64,000 nucleotides of DNA from positions 162,691-226,690 of the forward strand of contig NZ_JPSL02000036.1 in the NCBI RefSeq assembly GCF_000771745.2. Reading direction: 5' to 3'. Shown piece by piece: positions 34,493 to 42,545 of this stretch. Under the pieces are notes generated by a model that was not told where the DNA came from, made no database searches, and saw only the letters and a program-made list of their open reading frames with translations. The DNA comes from Thermus filiformis (GTDB lineage Bacteria; Deinococcota; Deinococci; Deinococcales; Thermaceae). The position numbers and the translations under genes are program-made. How positions within the stretch are numbered: position 1 is the first letter of the stretch; every line of letters begins with the position of its first letter.

Positions 34493-34551
34493 CCCCTTCC
34501 TTTTCGCCGGGGCTTGCCGTATAACGTTCTAGGTGTGCTGAAGGAGCGGGC

Positions 34552-35571
34552 ATGGACGAGAAGCGCCTACTGGAAGTGAGGGACCTGAAGGTCCACTTCT
34601 TCACCGACGACGGGGTGGTGAAGGCGGTGGACGGGGTTTCCTTCCACATAGATAAGGGGGAGACCCTGGCGGTGGTGGGGGAGTCGGGGAGTGGGAAGAG
34701 CGTGACCTCCCTGGCGATCATGCGGCTGATTCCCACGCCTCCGGGCCGGATTGTGGGTGGGGAGATCCTGTTTCGCGGCAAAGACGGGCAGGTGAAGGAC
34801 CTGGCCCGGCTTTCCGAGGCGGAGATGCGCAGGATCCGGGGCAACGACATTGCGATGATCTTCCAGGAGCCGATGACCTCCCTGAACCCGGTGTACACGG
34901 TGGGGGACCAGATCGCCGAGGCGATCATGCTCCACCAGGGGAAGACGCGGAAGGAGGCGTTGGAGCTGGCCGCCGAGATGCTGGACCTGGTGGGGATTCC
35001 CGAGCCCCGGAAGCGGCTTTCCAACTATCCGCACCAGATGTCCGGGGGTATGCGGCAGCGGGTGATGATCGCCATGGCGCTGTCCTGCAACCCCTCCTTG
35101 CTGATTGCGGACGAGCCCACCACGGCCCTGGACGTGACCATCCAGGCGCAGATCCTGGAGCTGATGAAGAAGCTTCAGGAGGAGATCGGGATGAGCATTC
35201 TCTTCATCACCCACAACCTGGGGGTGGTGGCGGAGATGGCGGACCGGGTGGTGGTGATGTACGCGGGCCGGGCGGTGGAGGAGGCGGACGTGGTGCCCAT
35301 TTTCAAGGACCCTCTTCACCCCTACACGGTGGGGCTTCTCAACTCCGTGCCCCGGCTGGACCTGGCGGCGGAGCACCAGCAGCGGCTGGAGGCCATACCT
35401 GGGAACGTGCCGAACCCCTTGTACCTGCCGCCGGGGTGCGCCTTCCACCCGCGGTGCAAGCACTTCGTGGCGGGGGTTTGCGACGGCGAGGTGCCGCCTT
35501 TGGAGGAGACGGGGGACGGTAGGCGGGTGCGGTGCGTGCGCTGGAAGGAGATACGGGAGGTGGCCCGGTGA
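34552..35571 (+). CDS. dppD: Peptide ABC transporter ATP-binding protein DppD
   Basis: This 339-residue ATPase has Walker [12 protein letters not shown], the Q-loop in [11 protein letters not shown], the signature [12 protein letters not shown], Walker [13 protein letters not shown] and the switch His in FITHNLG. The C-terminal oligopeptide extension with Cys residues ([15 protein letters not shown]) is typical of DppD/OppD and often holds an Fe-S cluster. The ATG is preceded by AAGGAG. Its stop overlaps the GTG of dppF. Confidence 0.95.
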   Translation: MDEKRLLEVRDLKVHFFTDDGVVKAVDGVSFHIDKGETLAVVGESGSGKSVTSLAIMRLIPTPPGRIVGGEILFRGKDGQVKDLARLSEAEMRRIRGNDIAMIFQEPMTSLNPVYTVGDQIAEAIMLHQGKTRKEALELAAEMLDLVGIPEPRKRLSNYPHQMSGGMRQRVMIAMALSCNPSLLIADEPTTALDVTIQAQILELMKKLQEEIGMSILFITHNLGVVAEMADRVVVMYAGRAVEEADVVPIFKDPLHPYTVGLLNSVPRLDLAAEHQQRLEAIPGNVPNPLYLPPGCAFHPRCKHFVAGVCDGEVPPLEETGDGRRVRCVRWKEIREVAR

Positions 35572-36548
35572 ACGGCAAGCCCCTCTTGGAGGTCCAGGGC
35601 CTGAAGAAGCACTTTCCCATCCGGGGCGGGGTGCTTTCCCGGGTGGTGGCGAGCGTTAAGGCGGTGGACGGGGTGTCCTTCCAGATCCCCAAGGGGGAGG
35701 TTTTGGGGCTGGTGGGGGAGTCGGGGAGCGGGAAGACCACGGTGGGGCGGACCGTCCTGCGGCTGATCGAGCCCACGGAGGGGCGGATCGTGTTTGACGG
35801 GGAGGAGATCACCCACCTGCCCAAGGACCGGCTCCGCGCCTTTAGGCGGCGGATGCAGATCATCTTCCAGGACCCCTTCAGCTCGCTGAACCCCCGGATG
35901 ACGGTGGGGGACATCATCGCCGAGCCCTTGGTGATCCATAACCTGGCGAAGACGCCCCAGGAGCGGACCGAGCGGGTGGCGGAGCTTTTGAAGCTGGTGG
36001 GGCTCTCCCCGGACCACATGCGCCGCTACCCCCACGAGTTCTCCGGGGGGCAGCGGCAGCGGATCGGCATCGCCCGCGCGCTGGCGGTGGCGCCGGACTT
36101 CATCGTGGCGGACGAGCCGGTCTCGGCCCTGGACGTGTCCATCCAGGCCCAGGTGGTGAACCTCCTTCAGGACCTGAAGGACGAGCTGGGGCTGACCCTT
36201 CTCTTTATCGCGCACGACCTGGCGGTGGTGGAGTACATCTCGGACCGGGTGGCGGTGATGTACCTGGGGAGGATCATGGAGCTGGCCCCTTCCCGGGAGC
36301 TTTACCGGAACCCCAAGCACCCCTACACCGAGGCCCTGCTTTCGGCGGTGCCCATTCCCGACCCCACGGTGAAGCGGGAGCGGATCGTGCTCCAGGGGGA
36401 CATCCCTTCGCCCATCAACCCGCCTTCCGGGTGCGTCTTCCGGACCCGGTGCCGCTACGCCCTGCCCGAGTGCGCCCAGGTGGTGCCGGAGCTCAAGGAG
36501 GTCTCTCCCGGGCACTACAAGGCCTGCATAAGGGACGATATTCTTTGA
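35568..36548 (+). CDS. dppF: Peptide ABC transporter ATP-binding protein DppF
   Basis: This 326-residue ATPase has Walker [12 protein letters not shown], the Q-loop in [11 protein letters not shown], the signature [15 protein letters not shown], Walker [13 protein letters not shown] and the switch His in FIAHDLA. The C-terminal part holds the [15 protein letters not shown] cysteine cluster of the family. It starts at GTG overlapping the DppD stop and closes the five-gene operon. The stop codon is the first unit of the octamer repeat that follows. Confidence 0.95.
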   Translation: MNGKPLLEVQGLKKHFPIRGGVLSRVVASVKAVDGVSFQIPKGEVLGLVGESGSGKTTVGRTVLRLIEPTEGRIVFDGEEITHLPKDRLRAFRRRMQIIFQDPFSSLNPRMTVGDIIAEPLVIHNLAKTPQERTERVAELLKLVGLSPDHMRRYPHEFSGGQRQRIGIARALAVAPDFIVADEPVSALDVSIQAQVVNLLQDLKDELGLTLLFIAHDLAVVEYISDRVAVMYLGRIMELAPSRELYRNPKHPYTEALLSAVPIPDPTVKRERIVLQGDIPSPINPPSGCVFRTRCRYALPECAQVVPELKEVSPGHYKACIRDDIL

Positions 36549-36645
36549 AGCGGTGAAGTGGTGAAGCGGTGAAGCCATGAAGTGGTGAAGCGATAGGGTT
36601 TTGGCCTCACCGCTTCATCGCTTCATCGCCTCACCGCTTCATTTT
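36546..36645. repeat. Tandem 8-bp repeats arranged as a giant hairpin terminator
   Basis: Six octamers of the type TGAAGCGG (with variants TGAAGTGG, TGAAGCCA, TGAAGCGA) fill 36,546-36,593. After a loop of about 8 nt, four to five complementary octamers of the type CCGCTTCA (36,602-36,641) follow, then TTTT. The arrays can fold into a stem of about 40 bp ending in a T-run, so this should terminate the dpp operon. The array starts on the dppF stop codon and ends right before the acuB promoter. Confidence 0.8.
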
Positions 36646-36660
36646 CCGTATACTATCCCC

Positions 36661-37293
36661 ATGCTGGTCAAGGACGTGATGAAGAGCCCGGTCCTCACCA
36701 TCGGGCCGGAGGCCACCCTCGAGGAAGCCTTCAACTTCCTCCTGGAGAAGGGGATCCGCCATCTGCCGGTGGTGGAGGAGGGGAGACTCGTGGGGATCAT
36801 CACCGACCGGGACATCCGGCTGGCCACGAGCGCCCTTAACCCCAAGGGGCCCTGCCCGGGCTGCACCCCGGTGCGGGAGGTGATGACCCGGGGGGTGGTG
36901 ACCGCCGACCCCCTGGACCCGGTGGAGGAGGCGGCCCGGGTGATGCGGGAGCGCAAGATCGGGTGCCTGCCCGTCTTGGAGGAGGGGCTTCTTTTGGGGA
37001 TCGTCACCGGGATTGACCTCCTGGACGCCCTCCTCAAGCTCACCGGGGTCACCGAGCCCTCGGGCCGCCTCGAGGTGCGCCTGCCCGACCGCCCCGGGGA
37101 GCTCGCCCGGCTCACCGGGTTTTTGGCGGGGCGGGGGGTGAACATCCACTCCCTCCTCTCCTACCCCGAAGGGGAGGAGGCCGTGCGGGCGGTGGTGCGG
37201 GTGAACACCCTGGAAACCCACCCCCTGGCCGAGGCCCTACGGCGGGAAGGGGAAGGGTTTGAGGTCCTTTGGCCCCCCAGGAAACCATGGTGA
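36661..37293 (+). CDS. acuB: CBS-domain and ACT-domain protein, AcuB-like
   Basis: This 210-residue protein has two CBS domains (VKDVMKSPVLTIGPEATLEE and VREVMTRGVVTADPLDPVEE), separated by a small CPGC motif. A C-terminal ACT domain follows (VRLPDRPGELARLTGFLAGRGVNI). CBS pairs sense adenine nucleotides. This is the AcuB arrangement, and acuC follows with a 7-bp overlap. TATACT is 6 nt before the ATG, so the transcript is probably leaderless. Confidence 0.85.
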   Translation: MLVKDVMKSPVLTIGPEATLEEAFNFLLEKGIRHLPVVEEGRLVGIITDRDIRLATSALNPKGPCPGCTPVREVMTRGVVTADPLDPVEEAARVMRERKIGCLPVLEEGLLLGIVTGIDLLDALLKLTGVTEPSGRLEVRLPDRPGELARLTGFLAGRGVNIHSLLSYPEGEEAVRAVVRVNTLETHPLAEALRREGEGFEVLWPPRKPW

Positions 37294-38414
37294 TCTACCG
37301 CGACGAGTACCGCCTCTACAACTTCGGCCCCCGGCACCCCTTCACCCCCGTGCGGCTGGAGATGCTGGTCTCCCTCCTGGAGGCCCTGGGGGTTTGGCGG
37401 GAGCCCCTTGCACCCCCTGAGGCCACGCGGGAGGAGGTCCTGAGCGTGCACGCGGAGCGGTTCGTCCGCCGGGTGGAGGCGGCAAGCCGGGGGGAGCGGG
37501 CGCCTGACCTGGAGCACTACGGCCTGGGGACCGCCGACACCCCCGTCTTCCCCGGCATGGACCGGGCGGCCCGCGTCCTGGTGGGGGGGACCCTGGAGGG
37601 GGCGAGGCGGATCCTCGCCGGGGAGAAGCGCGTGCTCCAGCTGGGGGGCGGCCTCCACCACGCCCAGTACGACCGGGCCTCGGGGTTTTGTGTCTACAAC
37701 GACCTCTCCGTGGCCATCCGCCACCTCACCCGCGCGGGGCTCCGGGTGGCCTATCTGGACATAGATGTCCACCACGGGGACGGGGTCCAGTGGATCCACT
37801 ACGAGGAGAAGGAGGTCCTCACCCTGAGCCTCCACGAGTCGGGCCGCTACCTCTTCCCCGGCACCGGGCACGTGCACGAGATCGGCCGGGGGGAGGGGTT
37901 GGGGAAGAAGCTCAACCTCCCCCTGGAGCCCTTCACCGAGGACGAGAGCTACCTCGAGGTCTTCCAGGCCCTGGTCGGGCAGGCCCTGGAGCGCTTCCGC
38001 CCCGACGTCCTGGTGGTCCAGGCGGGGGCGGACGCCCACTTCCTGGACCCCCTGGCGGACCTCCTCCTCACCACCCGGGCCTACGAGCGGCTCTTCTCCC
38101 TCATCCTGGAGTACGCCGCCGCCTATGCGGGGGGCCGCGTCCTCTTCACCCTGGGCGGCGGCTACAGCCTGGACGCCGCGGTGCGGGTCTGGGCCATGCT
38201 GTACCACATTTTCCACGGCCTTCCCCTGCCCGACCGCCTGCCCGAGCCTTGGCTCAGGGCGTGGGAGGCCCGGCTTTCCACCCCCCTCACCCCCACCCTC
38301 CACGACGCCCTGGACCCCTACGAGGCCATCCCTAGGAGGCCGGAGATAGAGCGGAGGAACCGGATCACCCTGGAGCGTCTTTGGGAAATGGTGGAGGCCC
38401 ATCTGCTAAGCTGA
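37287..38414 (+). CDS. acuC: Histone-deacetylase-superfamily protein AcuC
   Basis: This 375-residue zinc deacetylase has the class II-like HDAC motifs: RHPFTPVRLEML, GGGLHHAQYDRASGFCVYND, DIDVHHGDGVQWI with metal ligands, and GADAHFLDPLADL. AcuC enzymes remove acetyl groups from lysines, for example to reactivate acetyl-CoA synthetase. An acetyl-CoA synthetase gene is not in this neighbourhood. It is translationally coupled to acuB. Confidence 0.92.
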   Translation: MVIYRDEYRLYNFGPRHPFTPVRLEMLVSLLEALGVWREPLAPPEATREEVLSVHAERFVRRVEAASRGERAPDLEHYGLGTADTPVFPGMDRAARVLVGGTLEGARRILAGEKRVLQLGGGLHHAQYDRASGFCVYNDLSVAIRHLTRAGLRVAYLDIDVHHGDGVQWIHYEEKEVLTLSLHESGRYLFPGTGHVHEIGRGEGLGKKLNLPLEPFTEDESYLEVFQALVGQALERFRPDVLVVQAGADAHFLDPLADLLLTTRAYERLFSLILEYAAAYAGGRVLFTLGGGYSLDAAVRVWAMLYHIFHGLPLPDRLPEPWLRAWEARLSTPLTPTLHDALDPYEAIPRRPEIERRNRITLERLWEMVEAHLLS

Positions 38415-38418
38415 AGCG

Positions 38419-38619
38419 GTGAGGGTGGTCTTGCGGATGCCGGAGCGGCGCGAGCTGGAGCTGAAGGGGGGGCGGCCCCTGCGGGCCGTCCTGGAGGAGA
38501 TCGGCGTGAACCCGGAAGGGGTGGTGGTGGTCCGGGGCGAGGAGCTCCTCACCCTGGACGCCTGGGTGGAGGAGGAGGACACGCTGGAGGTCCTCTCCGC
38601 CATCTCGGGGGGCGCATGA
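38419..38619 (+). CDS. ttuB: Ubiquitin-like sulfur carrier TtuB
   Basis: This 66-residue beta-grasp protein carries sulfur as a C-terminal thiocarboxylate for 2-thiolation of m5U54 in tRNA. The sequence RVVLRMPERRELELKGG..LRAVLEEIGVNPE..VVVVRG fits Thermus TtuB. The tail is ISGGA: one Ala follows the Gly-Gly, so activation would need removal of that residue, perhaps by the JAMM protease at 10,592. TAAGCT is 6 nt before the GTG start, at the acuC end. The stop overlaps the ttuA ATG. Confidence 0.92.
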   Translation: MRVVLRMPERRELELKGGRPLRAVLEEIGVNPEGVVVVRGEELLTLDAWVEEEDTLEVLSAISGGA

Positions 38620-39581
38620 GGTGCACCCGCTGCCAGGCCCAGGCCCAGGTGGAGCTCCGGGGCCGGAACCTGGCCCTGTGCAAGGAGCACTACCTGGACT
38701 GGTTCGTGACCGAAACCGGGCGGGCCATCAAAAAACACCGGATGCTGGAGCCCGGGGAGCGGGTTCTGGTGGCGGTCTCCGGTGGGAAGGACTCCTTGGC
38801 CCTTTGGGACGTCCTCTCCCGGCTGGGCTATGAGGCGGTGGGGGTGCACATCCATCTGGGGATTGGGGCCTACTCCGACCGCTCCCTTGAGGTCACCCGG
38901 GCCTTCGCCCAGGAGCGGGGGCTGGAGCTTCTGGTGGTGGACCTCAAGGAGGCCTACGGCTTCGGGGTGCCGGAGCTCGCCCAGCTTTCCGGCCGGGTGG
39001 CCTGCTCCGCCTGCGGGCTTTCCAAGCGGTACATCCTCAACCAGGTGGCGGTGGAGGGGGGGTTCCGGGCGGTGGCCACGGGCCACAACCTGGACGACGA
39101 GGCGGCGGTCCTCCTGGGCAACCTCCTTAACGCCGACCCCGCCACCCTCGTCCGCCAGGGGCCGGTCCTCCCCGCCAAGCCCGGCCTCGCCGCCCGGGTC
39201 AAGCCCTTTTACCGCTTCACAGAGCGGGAGGTCCTCTCCTATGCCCTCCTCCGCCGCATTCCCTTCCTGCACGAGGAGTGCCCGAACGCCAAGGGGGCGA
39301 AGAGCCTCCTGTACAAGGACGTGCTCAACCGCCTCGAGGAGGCCCAGCCCGGGAGCAAGCTCCGGCTCCTCGAGGGCTTCCTGGACAAGATCCGCCCCCA
39401 GCTCAAAGAGGCCGAGGGGGAGGCCCTTTTGAACGAGTGCGAGCGGTGCGGCTACCCCACCACGGGGGCGGTGTGCAGCTTCTGCCGCATGTGGGATGCG
39501 GTCTACCGCCGGGCCAAGAAGCGGCGCCTCCTTCCGGAGGAGGCCGAGTTCCACCCCAAGGTGGAGGTGCGGCTTGGTTAG
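38616..39581 (+). CDS. ttuA: tRNA-5-methyluridine(54) 2-sulfurtransferase TtuA
   Basis: This 321-residue enzyme thiolates m5U54 in the T-loop of tRNA, which stabilises tRNA at high temperature. It has an N-terminal zinc finger (CTRCQAQAQ..CKEH), the PP-loop SGGKDSLALWD, central Fe-S cysteines (CSACG plus a Cys in HEECPNA) and a C-terminal zinc finger (CERCGYPTTGAVCSFC). The gene overlaps ttuB (ATGA) and the next gene by 8 bp. TtuA is also a reported target of TtuB conjugation in T. thermophilus. Confidence 0.95.
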   Translation: MRCTRCQAQAQVELRGRNLALCKEHYLDWFVTETGRAIKKHRMLEPGERVLVAVSGGKDSLALWDVLSRLGYEAVGVHIHLGIGAYSDRSLEVTRAFAQERGLELLVVDLKEAYGFGVPELAQLSGRVACSACGLSKRYILNQVAVEGGFRAVATGHNLDDEAAVLLGNLLNADPATLVRQGPVLPAKPGLAARVKPFYRFTEREVLSYALLRRIPFLHEECPNAKGAKSLLYKDVLNRLEEAQPGSKLRLLEGFLDKIRPQLKEAEGEALLNECERCGYPTTGAVCSFCRMWDAVYRRAKKRRLLPEEAEFHPKVEVRLG

Positions 39582-39786
39582 GCCGGGGCTGTACCGGCAC
39601 TACAAAGGAGGGCTCTACCGGGTCCTCCTCGTGGCCCGCCACTCGGAGACCGAGGAGGAGATGGTGGTCTACCAGGCCCTTTACGGGGAGATGGGCTACT
39701 GGGTCCGCCCCCTGGGGAACTTCCTCGAGGAGGTGGGGGGCGTGCCCCGCTTCCGGCCTCTTGACGAAGAGCTTCCAGGCGGCTAA
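39574..39786 (+). CDS. DUF1653 domain protein
   Basis: This 70-residue protein starts RPGLYRHYKGGLYRVLLVARHSETEEEMVVYQ, with conserved YRHYKGG and VYQALYG as in DUF1653. It ends with a WVRPLGNFLEEV segment. The family is small and its function is unknown. TTG 39,574 is the first in-frame start and overlaps the ttuA stop by 8 bp, giving the unit ttuB-ttuA-DUF1653. A tRNA-Ile gene follows within 20 bp. Confidence 0.8.
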   Translation: MVRPGLYRHYKGGLYRVLLVARHSETEEEMVVYQALYGEMGYWVRPLGNFLEEVGGVPRFRPLDEELPGG

Positions 39787-39804
39787 ACTAACCGTTGCGT
39801 GCGG

Positions 39805-39881
39805 GGGCGATTAGCTCAGCTGGTCAGAGCGCACGCCTGATAAGCGTGAGGTCGGTGGTTCAAGTCCACCATCGCCCACCA
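39805..39881 (+). tRNA. tRNA-Ile (GAU)
   Basis: A 77-nt cloverleaf has acceptor GGGCGAT/ATCGCCC, D-arm TAGCTCAGCTGGTCAGAG, anticodon loop CTGATAA with GAU, T-arm GGTTCAAGTCC and an encoded CCA. It lies directly after the tRNA-modification genes and is followed by a strong terminator. Confidence 0.97.
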
Positions 39882-39897
39882 GCCTCAGGACACAAAA

Positions 39898-39933
39898 CTC
39901 CCCGCCTTACGATCAAGGCGGGGAGGTCCTTTT
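39898..39933 (+). terminator. Rho-independent terminator after tRNA-Ile
   Basis: An 11-bp stem (CTCCCCGCCTT / AAGGCGGGGAG) with loop ACGATC is followed by GTCCTTTT. It is 16 bp past the tRNA CCA end and is a clear intrinsic terminator. Confidence 0.9.
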
Positions 39934-39935
39934 AT

Positions 39936-40209
39936 GGCGTATGGGCCCAGGCTTGGGAGCGGTTTGCCGGGCCTTTGAGTAGCTCTTCTAGGTCAAGGAC
40001 GAATCCCCGATGCTCTAGGTGTTCCCTTCGGGAAGCGGCTTGGTGTTCCCCTCGGGCTCGAGGAGGCTCTGGCCTTCCCGGGGGTCTTCCTCGCCGACTG
40101 GGTGCCATTCGTCCTGGCTCAGGCCAGGAGGAAGTGGAGGCGCCCTGGGGCGGGACAGGGGAGCGGTCTTAACCGCGGGCTAACCCGCAGGCGCTAAGCT
40201 GGAGGCGAG
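39936..40209. other. Intergenic region with a short degraded mobile-element end
   Basis: No convincing gene is seen. On the minus strand GCTTCCCGAAGGGAACAC (40,036-40,019), then a short gap and CTTGACCTA, matches the order found at the C-terminal end of the IS256-family remnant at 62,031-62,078, including an 18-bp exact match. A small minus-strand frame of about 58 codons has no recognised homology and is not annotated as a gene. Confidence 0.4.
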
Positions 40210-41520
40210 ATGCGCAAGCCCCTTTGGCGCCTCCTCCTAACGGTCTTCCCTGCGGGAAGCGCGTGGGCGCTCCTTGCAGGGAGCCCCTTGCCCGCCCTGG
40301 CCCAGGGGGCGGACCTCCGGGCCTGGGTGCGGGAAAGCCCCGCATACCAGGAAGTGGCCCTCCAGAAGGAGGCCGCCCGCCGCTCCTTGGAAAGCGCCCA
40401 GGCCGCCCTCCTCCCCAGCCTCAGCCCTCAGGCCGCCTACAGCCGCCCCCTTGTGGGCCAGGAGAGCCTGAGCCTGGGCGTGGGGGGGAGCCTGGCCCTC
40501 CTCCCCTGGGGGCCGGCCAGGAACGCCCTGGACGCGGCCCAGCGGAGCTACCGGCAGGCCCTCCTCCAGGCCCGCTCCCAGGAGAACGCCCTCTTCCAAA
40601 CCGCCCTTTCCCAGTACCTGGGCGTGTACCTGGCCCGGCTGGACCTGGAGCTGGCCCAGAAGCGGCTGGCCCTGCGGGAGGCCCAGCTCCAGGCCGTTCG
40701 GGACCAGCGGGAGAAGGGACAGGCTACCTTCCAGGCGGTCCTGGAGGCGGAAAGCGCCCTCTCCGAGGCCCAGGCCGCCCTCTTCCAGGCGGAGCTGGCC
40801 CTCACCCTGGCCGAGGCCCGCCTCGAGGCCACCCTGGGGCGGAAGATGGAGGTGAGCCCCCTCCCCCTTCCCGAAGCCCTGCCGGGCCTCGAGGAGGCCC
40901 TGGCGGCCCTTCCCCGTAGGCCGGACGTCCTCCGGGCGAGGCTTGCCCTGGAGGAGGCGGAGGCCCTCCTGGCCCAGGCGGAGCGGGACCGGCTTTTGCC
41001 CCAGCTCACCCTGAGCCTGCAGGCCCAGGAGGGGGGGTGGGGGGCGAGCCTGGGCCTGAACCTGACCCAGGGCACCCTGAGCTACGCCGCCCAGTACGCC
41101 CTTTTGGGGGGCGGCGTCTCCGGGACCTCCTTCCAGGCCCAGGCGGCCTTCCCCCTTTTGGCCCCCAGCCAGGAGGCCACCCTGGCCCTCCGGGCCCAGG
41201 GAGTGGAGCAGGCCCGGCTGGCCCTGAAAAACGCCGAGGCCTCGGCCCTTTTGGACCTCAGGTCCAAGCACCAGGCCCTCCTCCAGGCCAAGGCGCAGGT
41301 GGAGGTGGCCGAGAAGGCCCTACGGGCTTCGGAAAACTCCCTGGAGGTGGCCCAGAAGCGCCTCCAGGCGGGGACGGGAACGCGGCTCGAGGTGATGCAG
41401 GCGGAACTGGGCCTCCTCCAGGCCCGGCGCACCCTAGAAGGGGCCAAGGCGGCCTTCCTCCAGGCCTACTACGCCCTGCGGGACGCCATGGGGGAGGCCC
41501 TTTTGGGAGGTGAGGAATGA
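40210..41520 (+). CDS. TolC-family outer-membrane efflux protein (first copy)
   Basis: This 436-residue secreted protein has a signal peptide (GSAWALLAGSPLPALAQG) and two long TolC-type coiled-coil repeats rich in Ala, Leu, Gln and Glu (for example REAQLQAVRDQREKGQAT and VAQKRLQAGTGTRLEVMQAE). It would form the outer-membrane duct of the efflux system encoded by the following genes. The length is typical. It overlaps the next gene by ATGA. A -10 is not obvious. Confidence 0.88.
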   Translation: MRKPLWRLLLTVFPAGSAWALLAGSPLPALAQGADLRAWVRESPAYQEVALQKEAARRSLESAQAALLPSLSPQAAYSRPLVGQESLSLGVGGSLALLPWGPARNALDAAQRSYRQALLQARSQENALFQTALSQYLGVYLARLDLELAQKRLALREAQLQAVRDQREKGQATFQAVLEAESALSEAQAALFQAELALTLAEARLEATLGRKMEVSPLPLPEALPGLEEALAALPRRPDVLRARLALEEAEALLAQAERDRLLPQLTLSLQAQEGGWGASLGLNLTQGTLSYAAQYALLGGGVSGTSFQAQAAFPLLAPSQEATLALRAQGVEQARLALKNAEASALLDLRSKHQALLQAKAQVEVAEKALRASENSLEVAQKRLQAGTGTRLEVMQAELGLLQARRTLEGAKAAFLQAYYALRDAMGEALLGGEE

Positions 41521-42545
41521 GGCGAAGCGTAGCGGTGGCGGCCCTTTTGGCCCTGGCTTTGGCCCAGACGGGCCTGGACTTTCCCAAGGCCTTGGAGACG
41601 GCCCTAGAGCACAACCCTAGTTACCAGAACGCCCTCCTTTCCCGGGAGAGCGCGGGAAAGGAGCTTGCGGCCCTACAGGCCGATCCCAGCACCCTGATCC
41701 TTCCCCTCACCCAGGCCCGGCAGGCCCTGGCGCTGGCCGAGGCCCAGGTGGCGGCGAGCCGGCTTTCCCTCAAGCAGAGCCTCCTCTCCGCCTACCTGGC
41801 CCTTTTGGAGGCCCAGGCGAACGAGAAGGTGCTGGAGGGGAGGAGGGCCCTCGCGGAGCGGAACCTGGCCGTGGCCCGGGCCCGCCGCCAGGGGGGGAAC
41901 GCCACGGAGCTGGACGTGGCCCGGGCGGAGGCCTCCTTGCGGAGCGCGGAGGCGGCCCTGAGGAACGCCCGCGCCCAGCGCCCCGCCCTCCTCAAGTCCC
42001 TGGAGGCCGCCCTGGGGGTGGCCCTGGGGGCGGAGCCCCGGCTCGCCCCTCTCCCCGAGCCCAAGCCCCTCGCCCTGGACCTGGCCGCCCTCAAGGAGGG
42101 CCTCGAGGCCCGGCTCCCAAGCCTCCTCCAGGCCCGGCAGGCCCTGGAGCTGGCCGAGCTCCAGGTGGCCCTCTCCGACAACGACTACACCCCCCGCCTT
42201 ACCCTGGAGAAGGCCAAGGCCAGCCGGGAGAACGCCCGGAAGAGCCTGGAAAACGCCCTCGCCCAGGCCGAGGCCCAGCTGGAGAGCGCCTACGCCCAGG
42301 CCCTGGCCGCCTGGGCTGAGGTCCTCTCCGCCCAGGACGCCCTGGCCAACCAGGAGAAGACCCTTGCCGTGGCCCAGAAGGCCTTCGGTGCAGGCACGGC
42401 GAGCCGGCTGGAGCTGGAGACGGAGGAGGTGAACCTCCTGGCGGCCCGCCAAAGCCTCCTGGTGGCCCAAAACGCCTACTGGAGGGCCCTGGCCGCCCTG
42501 AGCCTGGCCTCGGGGCGGGACCTCTTGGACCTGGAGGGGCGATGA
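41517..42545 (+). CDS. TolC-family protein (second, shorter copy)
   Basis: This 342-residue protein has a signal peptide (VAVAALLALALAQ) and again the TolC coiled-coil pattern (NLAVARARRQGGNATELDVARAEA and VAQKAFGAGTASRLELETEEVN). It is about 90 residues shorter than its neighbour and appears to lack part of the outer-membrane beta segment. It could act with the first copy or have another partner. It overlaps both neighbours by 4 bp. Confidence 0.82.
   Translation: MRRSVAVAALLALALAQTGLDFPKALETALEHNPSYQNALLSRESAGKELAALQADPSTLILPLTQARQALALAEAQVAASRLSLKQSLLSAYLALLEAQANEKVLEGRRALAERNLAVARARRQGGNATELDVARAEASLRSAEAALRNARAQRPALLKSLEAALGVALGAEPRLAPLPEPKPLALDLAALKEGLEARLPSLLQARQALELAELQVALSDNDYTPRLTLEKAKASRENARKSLENALAQAEAQLESAYAQALAAWAEVLSAQDALANQEKTLAVAQKAFGAGTASRLELETEEVNLLAARQSLLVAQNAYWRALAALSLASGRDLLDLEGR

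Noticed and set aside
39936..40209. Small minus-strand gene of about 58 codons after tRNA-Ile
   Set aside because: It has no ribosome site, no recognisable family and overlaps a stretch resembling a mobile-element end.
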